Notes under the pieces: generated by a model
What the model saw: the letters and a program-made list of their open reading frames with translations, nothing else
What the model was told of the DNA's origin: nothing
Database searches by the model: none
NCBI GenBank assembly: GCA_002414865.1
Contig: DIAQ01000091.1
Coordinates: 8,634-23,293, forward strand
DNA: 14,660 nt
Direction: 5' to 3'
Origin: a candidate division Hyd24-12 bacterium UBA5074
GTDB lineage: Bacteria > Fermentibacterota > Fermentibacteria > Fermentibacterales > Fermentibacteraceae
Made by a program: the position numbers and the translations under genes
Shown here: positions 1-7,197 of the stretch, piece by piece
Layout: each line of letters starts with the position of its first letter
Numbering within the stretch: the stretch's first letter is position 1

Positions 1-620
1 CCCAGCGTGTGGGCGCTCCAGGCCTCCAGGTCTCCGTCACCATCGGCGTCACCCAGGACGAAGGGCGAATCGAGCGCGTTCGAGTAGTCGTCCGGCGCGA
101 CCTGAGGGAACCCCTCCATGTTGCTTCCGTTCGCATGCCGTCCGTTGAAGCTCCACATGTGCGAGCTGCCCGCGTACCAGTCACGCTCCGACCAGAGGAT
201 CTCGCAGATGCCGTCGCCCTCGAGGTCGGCGCATGACGGCCCCGGCTTCTGGTCGTTCGTGCCGTATCCCATGTAGGCCATCTCGCTGGTGGGCCAGCCC
301 GGCAGGAACGAGCCGTCTCCGCTCAGGCCGAAGGTCTCGCCTCCCGTGCAGAAGATCTCGTCGGCCCCATCGCCGTCGATGTCGAAGAGGGTGATCGTGT
401 ACGAGAAGCCGCCCCCGGGCGGATTCAGGAAGACCGGCCAGCCGTCCACGGAGCCCGGGGATGTCGCTCGACACGTCGTCATGGCGTCGGCAGGCGGAGC
501 TGCAATTCTCACCCCGACGGGTGGGGCGAGGGTCCCGAGGACCTCGGCGCAACTGGCTCCGACCGGATTGGGGAACCATGAGGCGGCGAGGGTTAGACAT
601 GCAAAGAGGAGTACACCCAT
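1..620 (-). CDS. Secreted FG-GAP/VCBS-repeat protein, C-terminus beyond window edge
   Basis: The reverse-strand frame opening at the ATG at 620 gives MGVLLFACLTLAASWFPNPV..., a short hydrophobic leader with a plausible signal-peptidase site after PVGA, so the protein is probably exported. The mature part has three acidic calcium-loop-like repeats of the FG-GAP/VCBS kind: DIDGDGADE at residues 80-88, DLEGDGICE at 132-140 and DADGDGDLE at 191-199, with GW-P-type strands between them (DGWPVFLN, FLPGWPTS). Such repeats form beta-propeller blades on cell-surface or secreted proteins. A purine-rich ribosome site (GGGAGGGG) sits 5-6 bases before the ATG. About 206 codons are visible before the window ends; the family is usually 400-1000 residues. 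The gene follows the exported 144-residue protein by 46 bp on the same strand and is probably co-transcribed. The ligand is unknown. Confidence 0.8.
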   Translation of the reverse strand, partial: MGVLLFACLTLAASWFPNPVGASCAEVLGTLAPPVGVRIAAPPADAMTTCRATSPGSVDGWPVFLNPPGGGFSYTITLFDIDGDGADEIFCTGGETFGLSGDGSFLPGWPTSEMAYMGYGTNDQKPGPSCADLEGDGICEILWSERDWYAGSSHMWSFNGRHANGSNMEGFPQVAPDDYSNALDSPFVLGDADGDGDLEAWSAHTL

Positions 621-666
621 GACTGCCCCTCCCGATGGGGGAATCGAAGGCCTGGCCAGTCCGTCC

Positions 667-1101
667 CTAGGGCATCCCGACCCCGGTTCCGATGCTGAAC
701 ATCCAGTCGTCGTCCCTGTCGCCGGAGACGCGCCTGTAGACACCGCCGAATACGGTCAACAGAGAGAACGATGCGCTTGCCCTCGCGCCGGCGTAGGCGG
801 AATTCTCGCCCTCCCAGAGGTACAGCCCGGAAGCGCCGATGCTGGCTGTTCCAGCCGGGATGATCATCTGGATGACGCCTTTCAGCCCGGCGTTCAGGCC
901 GATCCCGTCCCTCCCCGCGGAAGCCGTGACGAACGGGCCCGCAGAAGTCGGGAAGCCGAAGAAGTCGACGAAGGTCGCCCCCAGCTCGCCGCCCAGCCTC
1001 AGGGGCCATGAATACTGTATCTGCGCGGTCGGATACGTCGCTACAGCCGAGCCTGCCATAAGAAGTGAGAGTGCGATGCAGCACAGGTGCACACGATTCA
1101 T
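667..1101 (-). CDS. Small exported protein, possible beta-barrel/outer-membrane protein
   Basis: The protein has 144 residues. MNRVHLCCIALSLLMAGSAVA is a clear Sec signal peptide with an AVA-type cleavage site. The mature part alternates glycine, serine and hydrophobic residues (GELGATFVDFFGFPTSAGPFVTASAGRDGIGL, broken here only to show style), as in amphipathic beta strands of small barrel proteins. It ends DDDWMFSIGTGVGMP without a terminal aromatic residue. I chose the ATG at 1101 because it begins the signal peptide and follows GGGAG at a usual distance; the frame stays open upstream, but that extension reads as random Arg/Pro-rich sequence. The gene leads the FG-GAP gene and probably forms a two-gene operon with it. 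No family is recognised; the barrel idea is inference from composition. Confidence 0.7.
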   Translation of the reverse strand: MNRVHLCCIALSLLMAGSAVATYPTAQIQYSWPLRLGGELGATFVDFFGFPTSAGPFVTASAGRDGIGLNAGLKGVIQMIIPAGTASIGASGLYLWEGENSAYAGARASASFSLLTVFGGVYRRVSGDRDDDWMFSIGTGVGMP

Positions 1102-1468
1102 GCATGGCTCCCTTCGGTATGCCGGACGACCGGCGGGCATCTCTTCGCTCGCTTCCGTCATTCCGTCCGTGCGCTCGAGCTCATGCGGCGAACATGCAGA
1201 AATGGGATGCCCAGCTGTCATCTGCTGCTGTCGCCCGGGTTCCGCGCCGTGATGCAGGAATTCCCGGCGGAAACGGGGTTTCGGGCGGCAGGGAGCGTTC
1301 CCGAACCACAACCAGGACAGCGCATGCTGCTGCCGGTAAGCATCTTAGGCGGAGACTCCGGGCACCCTGTCCGACAGAGCCTGGGCGCGGCGCGGGAGGA
1401 TCATCCCCATCGAGCGTTTCTCCGCATAATCGCCTGGAGACGGATCGCGACGGAACCGGAGGCGGACC
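1102..1468. other. Intergenic region between divergent genes, 367 bp
   Basis: This stretch separates the minus-strand exported-protein pair from the plus-strand TPR-like gene and should carry both promoters. On the plus strand the only promoter-like element I see is CATAAT at 1425-1430, five of six matches to a -10 box, without a convincing -35 element 16-18 bp upstream. I see no convincing promoter on the minus strand, and no RNA gene, strong hairpin or repeat. Open frames crossing it in several phases look like by-products of high GC. Confidence 0.4.
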
Positions 1469-2506
1469 ATGCAGTGGAAGAAGGCCGGGCCGATGCATTC
1501 GGGAGCCCCGGCGAACCGGATCGAAGCCCTCGCCTGCCTTCTTCAGGAGGATGGCGGCCTCGAGAAGCTGGAGGCAGCGCTCGCGGAGCTCGACCCGGCG
1601 TCGCTGGGGGACGCCGAGCGCGAGCGGTGGTACCACCTTCGCGGCATCGTCCCTTTTCGGAGGGGCAACCGCGCCCTGGCGTTCGAGCGTTTCGGTGAAG
1701 CCGCCGATCAGTACCCGGCCTCGGGTCCCATCCAGTTCTCGCTCGGACAGGAATACGAGTTCAGGGGCGATCCTGACCGCATGCTGGAATGCTTCGACAG
1801 GGCTCCGTTCCCCGGCATACCTGCAGAATACGCCTTGTCCCAGGCGAGATACGCCTACCTGTGGAACCGCTTCGACAAGGGCCGGGCATATATCGAGCCG
1901 CTCCTCCCCATCTACTTCGACCTGAGGATCCTCGACACGACCTTCCTCTATCTCAGGGGACTTCCGTTCTTCGAGGAGGTGTGGGCGATCCTGGCTGCTT
2001 TCTCGCTCCTGGAAGATAATATCTCTTACCTGGACGCCATCACCGAAAGGGTCGAGGCCGAGTGCTCGGAGCTGGATTTCGGGTTGCTGCGGGCCGAGCA
2101 CCTGGGGTATCGCGATGGAGACTTCGCGCCACTGAAGAAGTGCTTGCGGGATTCGATACGCGAGTCGAAGGGGAAGGGATACCCCTTCGGCTGCCAGGCG
2201 CTGCGGCTGGGCATCCTGCTCTCCCGGGAGACGGGGGATCGGGAGGAAGCCGCGCGGCTCCTCGATTCGGTGATGCTGGAGGCGAAGGATTTCCCGTGGC
2301 TGGAGGACATCCGTCTGCTCGCGCACTGCGATCTGGCGCACAGGTCGGGGGAGACCGCCGCCGAGATGGAGATGCGTGGCCGCTTCCTCGCGAGGCAGAC
2401 GATGCTCTTCGAGCCGGGCAATGCCCTGAACTTCTTCCTGCTCGAGTACCAGGAGACACTGAAGGCCGACTACAGGCGGACGAGAACCCGCGCCGGGGTA
2501 TCCTGA
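1469..2506 (+). CDS. TPR-like repeat protein of unknown function
   Basis: The protein has 345 residues, begins at an ATG preceded by GGAGG at good spacing, and has no signal peptide or membrane segment, so it is probably cytoplasmic. Residues about 50-115 read as two tetratricopeptide-like hairpins: a WYHLRGIVPFRRGNRALAFE helix pair, then QFSLGQEYEFRGDPDRMLEC. The rest is helix-rich with further possible repeat pairs (for example LLSRETGDREEAARLLDSV). Proteins like this are scaffolds or adaptors and the sequence gives no partner. The opposite strand is also open for more than 440 codons here, but that frame has no recognisable domain and no ribosome site, while the plus-strand product has TPR periodicity and a clear Shine-Dalgarno. 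The 3' end converges on the sigma-54 regulator with 75 bp between them. Confidence 0.75.
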   Translation: MQWKKAGPMHSGAPANRIEALACLLQEDGGLEKLEAALAELDPASLGDAERERWYHLRGIVPFRRGNRALAFERFGEAADQYPASGPIQFSLGQEYEFRGDPDRMLECFDRAPFPGIPAEYALSQARYAYLWNRFDKGRAYIEPLLPIYFDLRILDTTFLYLRGLPFFEEVWAILAAFSLLEDNISYLDAITERVEAECSELDFGLLRAEHLGYRDGDFAPLKKCLRDSIRESKGKGYPFGCQALRLGILLSRETGDREEAARLLDSVMLEAKDFPWLEDIRLLAHCDLAHRSGETAAEMEMRGRFLARQTMLFEPGNALNFFLLEYQETLKADYRRTRTRAGVS

Positions 2507-2581
2507 AAACATCCTGTGTCAGACCGAAGACCCCGAGACACCGCTCCCCGGGATGCGGATGGGACCTTGGGGCATCGCCCG

Positions 2582-4207
2582 CTACTTCCCCTCGGCTTCG
2601 CTCCTCAGCTTCTTGAGGGTGTTCACGCTGATGTCCAGCTCCCTGGCAGCCCGGGAGATGTTGTTCCCGCAGGCCTTGAGCCTGGCCATGGCAAACTCCC
2701 TCTGCTGCTCGCGCATGGTCTTGGAGATCGTCGCCGTCGTTGCGGGATCGTGAGTGACATAGAGCACTCCGCGATCCTCGTCCTTCGACGGGAAGCTCCA
2801 GCCCTCCTCCCTTGGCGGCAGGTTCAGGAGACGGTCGAGCTTCTCCTCCTTCTCGTCACGCAGCGCCGGGCCGAGGTTCGCCTCCAGCCCCAGGAGGAAG
2901 GCTCTCCGAAGCACGCTTTGGAGCTGCCGGACATTGCCGGGCCAGCTGTAGGTCTTCAACATGTCTATCTGCTCGTCGGTCAGGTCTGGGAACCGCTTGC
3001 CCTGCTCATCCTGGAGCATCCGCTTCACGGAGCCTGCGATCTGCCCGATGTCCTCGAGCCTGTCCCGCAGCGGCGGCACCCTGATCACCAGTTCGCGCAG
3101 CCTGTAGTACAGATCGATCCTGAAACGACCGTCACTGACGAGCGCCGAGAGTTCCTTGTTAGTAGCGGCTATCACCCTGACGTCAGCCCTCTGCTCCTGG
3201 CTTGAGCCCAGCCTGGTATAGGTCCCGTCTTCTATAACGCGGAGCAGCTTGGCCTGCGTGTCGAGCGGCATCTCGGCGACCTCGTCGAGGAAGAGAGTGC
3301 CCCCGTTTGCCGTCTCGATGAAGCCCTCGTGATCGGACTTCGCGTCCGTGAAGGCGCCCTTCGTGTGGCCGAAGAGCTTCGACTCGAGCATCTCGGAGCC
3401 CGTGAGGTTCGCGCAGTTCAGGGGCACGAACGACCTCTCGCTCCGCGGGCTCTCCCTGTGCATGAGCCTGGCGACCTTCTCCTTGCCAGTTCCCGTCTCG
3501 CCGAGGATCAGGACGTTCAGGGAGTCGATCCTGGCGTAGAGCGAGACCTTCCTGCGGAGCTCCTTGATCTGGGGCGACGACCCGTCAGGCCCCAGCATGA
3601 ACCCGAGCGCCTTCTGGCGTCGTATCAGAGCGCTGTCCTCCTCGGTCATCCGCTCCAGCCCGGCCATCTTCCTGACGGCTGTCGGATACGCCTCCCGGTC
3701 GCCAGTCTGGAAGAACCTGTACATGGATGCTGCGGTCAGCTCGGCGATGTTCCTGGCCTCGCGCTCCCTGACCTTGTCCCATCTCCCTGCAGAGGCGATC
3801 GACAACAGGAAAACGGTTCTTTCGTGACGGGCGAGCCTGAGTGTCCTGACCACTGCCTCCGCCACGGTGGAAGCCTCCTCCACACGCTTGATCGTACAGT
3901 GGTCTGCCGCTCTTCTCGCACACTCTGCACCGGCTGATCCCGCGAGGTGCCAGACGATGGAGATGCCTCTGGACTCGAGGACTTTCATGCCCTCGACGAG
4001 TTCGTCAGGGCCTCGCTTGCATCCGATCCCGCAGATGTGGACAGTCCTTATGCCTTCCTCCCATTCGAGGAGATGAGCGAGTCGCGACGGCAGATTCCAG
4101 GCGCTGGAGATGAATACGCGCGCTTCCGGATTCTTCAATAGAACCGCTGCTCCCGCCGCGGCGCTGTCGAGGCTGTTGTCCACTATCACGGCGACTGTGA
4201 CGGCCAT
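2582..4207 (-). CDS. Sigma-54-dependent AAA+ transcriptional activator with a degenerate DHH-like sensor domain
   Basis: The protein has 541 residues from the ATG at 4207, preceded by GGAGG; an open extension further upstream has no ribosome site. The AAA+ core is complete: Walker A GETGTGKE at 236-243, a GAFTDA loop at 284-289 (consensus GAFTGA, the loop that touches sigma-54), Walker B GGTLFLDE at 302-309, and an RFRIDLYYRL arginine-finger region near 361. A Fis-type helix-turn-helix lies at about 508-537 (CGNNISRAARELDISVNTLK). There is no response-regulator, GAF or PAS domain. Residues 1-160 (VIVDNSLDSAAAGAAVLL, then VHICGIG, then IVWHLAGSAG) follow the strand/motif order of a DHH phosphoesterase, but Gly replaces the motif II Asp and the DHH triad is missing. 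I infer a ligand-sensing, non-catalytic domain. The gene diverges from the locus at 4443, its likely target. Confidence 0.85.
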   Translation of the reverse strand: MAVTVAVIVDNSLDSAAAGAAVLLKNPEARVFISSAWNLPSRLAHLLEWEEGIRTVHICGIGCKRGPDELVEGMKVLESRGISIVWHLAGSAGAECARRAADHCTIKRVEEASTVAEAVVRTLRLARHERTVFLLSIASAGRWDKVREREARNIAELTAASMYRFFQTGDREAYPTAVRKMAGLERMTEEDSALIRRQKALGFMLGPDGSSPQIKELRRKVSLYARIDSLNVLILGETGTGKEKVARLMHRESPRSERSFVPLNCANLTGSEMLESKLFGHTKGAFTDAKSDHEGFIETANGGTLFLDEVAEMPLDTQAKLLRVIEDGTYTRLGSSQEQRADVRVIAATNKELSALVSDGRFRIDLYYRLRELVIRVPPLRDRLEDIGQIAGSVKRMLQDEQGKRFPDLTDEQIDMLKTYSWPGNVRQLQSVLRRAFLLGLEANLGPALRDEKEEKLDRLLNLPPREEGWSFPSKDEDRGVLYVTHDPATTATISKTMREQQREFAMARLKACGNNISRAARELDISVNTLKKLRSEAEGK

Positions 4208-4236
4208 GGGCCACCTCCGGGAGTTGTTCTCGGCGG

Positions 4237-4265
4237 AAGTTACAGGAATTGACCGGCAAAGGCAA
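4237..4265 (-). promoter_or_regulatory. Candidate sigma-70-type promoter of the sigma-54 activator gene
   Basis: Reading the minus strand, TTGCCT at 4265-4260 and TAACTT at 4242-4237 are separated by 17 bp. Matches to consensus are four of six and three of six. The predicted start near 4230 would leave a leader of about 23 nt containing the GGAGG ribosome site. The positions fit well, but the match is only moderate. Confidence 0.3.
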
Positions 4266-4403
4266 ATCCTGATGGCCGGTCGCCTGTCTCTGACATGCTG
4301 CGGGATTCCCGGGGAATTCATTCCACTTCCTGCGCTCGGTGTCGCCCAAGGACCTCGATGGCCCTCATGAACATCAGAGCAAGAGATATGCCGGTCCGCT
4401 CAC

Positions 4404-4420
4404 TCGGAAAGGTTCTTGCT
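4404..4420 (+). promoter_or_regulatory. Weak candidate sigma-54 promoter facing the split gene
   Basis: GG at 4406-4407 and GC at 4418-4419 have the strict 10-bp spacing of a sigma-54 promoter, and the -12 element TTGCT is perfect, but the -24 element reads CGGAAA instead of TGGCAC. It lies between a sigma-54 activator and the divergent gene such an activator would usually control. The predicted +1 (about 4431) falls right at the AGGAGG of the downstream gene, leaving almost no leader, which counts against it. Confidence 0.22.
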
Positions 4421-4442
4421 TCAATCGCGGCAGGAGGTGCCG

Positions 4443-4850
4443 ATGGACAAGGACTATTTCGTCAGGATCAGCCGCCTCGATGCGCCGTGCGTCGTCATCC
4501 CAGAGAAGCTCGAGCACCTGCTGGTATGGCTGCTCGCGGAAAAGCTCCTGAGGACAAACCCCGACGCGGGGGATCTCGAGCTCGCCTCCGTGCTCGGCTC
4601 GGAGAGCATCAAGCCTCTTGCCAGGAGGATCCTCTACATCACTTCCGGGAATCCGCGGTGGGACCTCGAGGGGGAGAGCCGCTACGAGTTCCTGGCGCTG
4701 GCTGGTTTCACATTCGCGCTGAGAGGTGCCAGGTCGGAGCGCGGCACCCCCGCCTACAACGACCTGAGGGAGCGGATGGGGCTGCCCCTTGTGCATCCCG
4801 AGGGACGTCCTGCCGCAGATGCAGGATCTGCACCTGATGCCACCCCGTAA
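4443..4850 (+). CDS. Unknown protein, N-terminal part of an apparently frameshifted gene
   Basis: The ATG at 4443 follows AGGAGG closely and gives 135 residues. About the first 115 look like a normal folded protein (DYFVRISRLDAPCVVIPEKLEHLLVWLLAEKLLRT...). The last 20 or so (HPEGRPAADAGSAPDATP) are low-complexity Ala/Gly/Pro, as expected when a high-GC gene is read out of frame. In the +1 frame the sequence continues naturally as LPL-CIPRDVLPQMQDLHLMPPRKELLIDR. I therefore think this is the 5' part of one gene of about 420 codons interrupted at the CCCC run 4785-4788. No domain is recognised. It diverges from the sigma-54 activator and may be its target. Confidence 0.6.
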   Translation: MDKDYFVRISRLDAPCVVIPEKLEHLLVWLLAEKLLRTNPDAGDLELASVLGSESIKPLARRILYITSGNPRWDLEGESRYEFLALAGFTFALRGARSERGTPAYNDLRERMGLPLVHPEGRPAADAGSAPDATP

Positions 4851-5712
4851 GGAGCTCCTCATCGACAGGCTGCTGCCTCTGGCCATCAGGAGCAGGCAGG
4901 AGTGGGCAAAGGGCGGGATGCGCTTCCTGCCCAATGAGGTCTTCAACACCCGATGGCTCCTGAGGGCGCTCCTCGATGCATTCGAGTACTACCGCCTCGA
5001 CGGGAGCGGCGCACTCGACATCACTCCCGACTCAGGATGGATGAGCGACGTCACGCTGGAGTCGCCCTTCGCGTACAGGTATCCCGGCGACCACCTGGGC
5101 GAGCGGTTCCCTACCGTCAGCGCGGTCATCGGGAGCTTCATTCCTCCGGCGAAGCCCGGCGAGCCTCTCCGTCTGAAGCCAGACTGCCGGACGTTCACGG
5201 TGATCGACGCCTACCTCCACGACATGCCGCCTGACGGGATACCAGGCTTCCCCTGGTACACCCGGTTCGCGCAACTCGCGGCCTGCATGGCTCAGACCGT
5301 TATGTCCAGTGGAATCGACCCCGGCTCGAACCTGCGGAGCAACCTAGTGGTAATGGTTCCACACGCATTGATCAACAACACTGAAGCGATCAGGCAGATG
5401 CTCCACCCTCTGCTGGTCAGGGGGCTGGTCTCCTCGAGGGTGAACTGCTACCGCGAGGAGGACGAGCAGTGCATCAACGAGAGGTATGACTGGCTCCACA
5501 ACTGCTTCCTGAGGTATTTCAGAAAACTGCAGATGTTCGATTATGACTTGGCGGCGGCGACTACCGATTCAGGTCGGTTTCAGGAGATGAGCTGGTTCTA
5601 CTCGGGCTGCCTGTGCTTCAACAGGCCGGAGGGACTCAGGGCAGGCAGGTCGTTTTCCGCGAGCCCGAGAACAGCGCCCCGCGCGAGGCGCGACCGGAAG
5701 AGAATCGGCTGA
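4819..5712 (+). CDS. Unknown protein, main body of the apparently frameshifted gene
   Basis: This +1 frame is open from 4768 and carries about 300 residues of convincing protein (MQDLHLMPPRKELLIDRLLPLAI, FPWYTRFAQLAACMAQTVMSSG, VVMVPHALINNTEAIRQML). Possible separate starts are TTG 4789, ATG 4819 and ATG 4837, none with a well-placed ribosome site, which supports fusion with the upstream frame. It has no signal peptide or transmembrane helix, several cysteines, and the aromatic-rich end RYFRKLQMFDYDLAAATT and EMSWFYSGCLCFNRPEG. The last 25 residues are Arg/Ser-rich. A neighbouring frame gives VVFREPENSAPREARPEENR there, so a second frame slip near 5640-5650 is possible. I do not recognise the family. 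If the split is real the locus may be a pseudogene; otherwise it is a sequencing error or recoding site. Confidence 0.6.
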   Translation: MQDLHLMPPRKELLIDRLLPLAIRSRQEWAKGGMRFLPNEVFNTRWLLRALLDAFEYYRLDGSGALDITPDSGWMSDVTLESPFAYRYPGDHLGERFPTVSAVIGSFIPPAKPGEPLRLKPDCRTFTVIDAYLHDMPPDGIPGFPWYTRFAQLAACMAQTVMSSGIDPGSNLRSNLVVMVPHALINNTEAIRQMLHPLLVRGLVSSRVNCYREEDEQCINERYDWLHNCFLRYFRKLQMFDYDLAAATTDSGRFQEMSWFYSGCLCFNRPEGLRAGRSFSASPRTAPRARRDRKRIG

Positions 5713-5812
5713 AGCCTCGGCCCGGTCGTCATGGCTTATTTCATTCCCTGCGTTGTATATGCTGACGGGCGTTGATGAAGTTGAGCCAGATCGCCCGAGG
5801 GCATGCGATTAC

Positions 5813-5841
5813 CTGACCCTGGCGAGAGACCTTGATATATT
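5813..5841 (+). promoter_or_regulatory. Candidate promoter giving a near-leaderless transcript of the DUF3883 gene
   Basis: CTGACC at 5813-5818 and TATATT at 5836-5841 are separated by 17 bp (four and five matches of six). Transcription would start about 7 bases after the -10 box, within 3 bases of the ATG at 5851, and no Shine-Dalgarno precedes that ATG. The MazG-like gene at 14462 shows the same arrangement. Confidence 0.5.
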
Positions 5842-5850
5842 CCTGCAATC

Positions 5851-6702
5851 ATGAGCGTTGGGAGCGACTGGAGCGAACGCGAAGTAACCCTGACGATCCA
5901 GGACTACTTCGAGATGCTTCTGGCCGAAGCCGAGGGGAAGCCCTACAGCAAGGCCGATCACTCCCGGGCGCTGGGTGCTGGGCTCGAAGGCCGGTCTAAG
6001 GGGGCCATCGAGCGCAAACACATGAACATCAGTGCTGTTCTCATCGAACTCAACATCGCGCCGATAGACGGGTACAAGCCTCTCGCCAACTACCAGCACC
6101 TCCTCGCCACCGAGGTGGCCAGGTTCATCGTGGACAGACCTGATCTGCTCGCGCGCCTCCAGAAGATCAACGACGAGGTTCCCGACTTCCTCCCTGCGAC
6201 AGCGCTCTCACCTGCATCATTCGTTGTCGATCCTCCCGAACTGGTCCGGGCGGTGGATTCGATGCGCGGAGCTCCCCTCAAGTACGCGGTGAGGGTCGAC
6301 TTCGCCGACAACGACCGCCGTAACCGCCGGCTTGGTGAACTGGGAGAGAGATTCGTGCTGGATCTCGAGAGACAGAAGCTGATGGACGCCGGCCGCGACG
6401 ACCTGGCGAGGAGGATCGACTGGGTCTCGAGTACCCGGGGGGACGGTCTGGGCTACGACATCGTCTCGTTCGACGAGAGGACGGACAGCGAACGTCTCAT
6501 AGAGGTGAAGACGACCAACCAGGGACTCCGGGCGCCGTTCTACATTACATCGAACGAGCTGCGTGCGTCGGAGGATCATCGGGACGAGTACAGGCTCTAT
6601 CGGGTCTTCAGGTTCTCGAAGGAACCGAGGCTGTTCATCCTTAACCCACCTCTGAGTTCGAGGTGCAAGCTGGAGCCGAAGATCTACAGGGCATGCTTCT
6701 GA
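5851..6702 (+). CDS. DUF3883-domain (PD-(D/E)XK nuclease-like) defence protein
   Basis: The protein has 283 residues. The N-terminal half (SEREVTLTIQDYFEMLLAEA, then KHMNISAVLIELNIAPIDGY and NYQHLLATEV) is the helical head often found on restriction-type proteins that end in DUF3883 or HNH modules. The C-terminal DUF3883 domain (about 158-270) has the nuclease-fold signature: GELGERF near 161, GYD with D203, and E218-V-K220 in LIEVKTT, then FYITSNEL. DUF3883 is related to Mrr-like PD-(D/E)XK nucleases, so DNA cleavage or binding is likely, though some family members may be inactive. The likely mRNA is nearly leaderless. The stop is 28 bp before the DUF262 remnant on the same strand, so they were probably one operon. 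Substrate and target are unknown. Confidence 0.85.
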   Translation: MSVGSDWSEREVTLTIQDYFEMLLAEAEGKPYSKADHSRALGAGLEGRSKGAIERKHMNISAVLIELNIAPIDGYKPLANYQHLLATEVARFIVDRPDLLARLQKINDEVPDFLPATALSPASFVVDPPELVRAVDSMRGAPLKYAVRVDFADNDRRNRRLGELGERFVLDLERQKLMDAGRDDLARRIDWVSSTRGDGLGYDIVSFDERTDSERLIEVKTTNQGLRAPFYITSNELRASEDHRDEYRLYRVFRFSKEPRLFILNPPLSSRCKLEPKIYRACF

Positions 6703-6730
6703 CAAGCTCTGACCTAACCAGGAGGATGTG

Positions 6731-6910
6731 ATGCCAGAACCCATGCTCGATCACCAGGCGATCAAGATCAGAGAACTCAACGAAGACTGCATGTCCGGGC
6801 GGGTGGTCGTCCCGGAGTTCCAGCGCGAACAGGTCCAGATGGGTACGCTGCAGTTTTTGATCTGGAGCCGGATGAACCGGAACTTAGTGCTCATTGCTTC
6901 TTGCGTTTAG
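6731..6910 (+). pseudogene. DUF262 (GmrSD-like) gene remnant, N-terminus only
   Basis: An ATG at 6731 with GGAGG five bases upstream opens a 59-residue frame. Its first 35 residues (IKIRELNEDCMSGRVVVPEFQRE) match the start of DUF262 proteins, whose hallmark is a (V/I)PxFQRxxVW motif for nucleotide binding and hydrolysis in GmrS-type restriction enzymes. After FQRE the sequence departs from the family (QVQMGTLQFLIWSRMNRN) and stops, where a whole protein would run 350-700 residues. The break is at about 6830-6850, where GC content also falls. It is best read as the 5' stump of a gene that followed the DUF3883 gene and lost the rest by deletion or insertion. Confidence 0.6.
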
Positions 6911-7197
6911 TTATAAGAGAGGCTCATGGCAAGACTCGCCATGGGGTTCCAATAATGCTTGAAGTCCTTATGTAGATTCTCGCTGATTACGGCGAAGTAA
7001 ACGCTCTTCTCTATACTCTGAACTACACCGCCTGCCAACAGGATATCGCTTCTATCGAAGGCTTCGCCTCCTGGGCTGATAACACAAAGAAGAGGAAGCG
7101 TCGAGTATTCAGCAGAGACATAATTGAGCGCGGTTATCATCTGGATCAACGCAGGTATGCGATCAAGGATCGTCACCTTCAGACTGCCTTCCATCAT
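6907..7197 (-). CDS. Hypothetical small protein, uncertain
   Basis: The minus strand is open here and gives about 96 residues from the ATG at 7197 (a longer form starts at 7257). The product looks protein-like: alternating hydrophobic stretches (ALIQMITALNYVSAEYSTLP, DILLAGGVVQSIEKSVYFAV) and a mixed-composition end (DFKHYWNPMASLAMSLSYN). A GGAGG lies 12 bases before the tandem ATGs, rather far. It diverges from mcrB and overlaps the end of the DUF262 remnant by 4 bases. No family is recognised. Local GC is about 43% in one counted line, well below neighbouring genes, so this may be a foreign piece or the tail of a decayed gene. Confidence 0.35.
   Translation of the reverse strand: MMEGSLKVTILDRIPALIQMITALNYVSAEYSTLPLLCVISPGGEAFDRSDILLAGGVVQSIEKSVYFAVISENLHKDFKHYWNPMASLAMSLSYN

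Noticed and set aside
181..600. Arg-rich open frame on the minus strand over the FG-GAP gene
   Set aside because: It is in another phase of the same strand as the signal-peptide/FG-GAP frame, which has the DxDGDG repeats.
1102..1311. Upstream extension of the exported 144-residue protein to an earlier start
   Set aside because: It would bury a clean signal peptide 70 residues inside the protein, and the added residues look random.
1181..2512. A 443-codon open frame on the minus strand opposite the TPR-like gene
   Set aside because: It is Arg/Glu/Pro-rich without a recognisable domain or ribosome site; the plus-strand frame has TPR periodicity and a clear Shine-Dalgarno, so this is a high-GC shadow.
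2549..2581. Hairpin between the convergent TPR-like and sigma-54 activator genes (CGGGATGC and GCATCGCCCG)
   Set aside because: The stem has a bulge, a 15-base loop and no T-run on either strand, so I do not call it a terminator.
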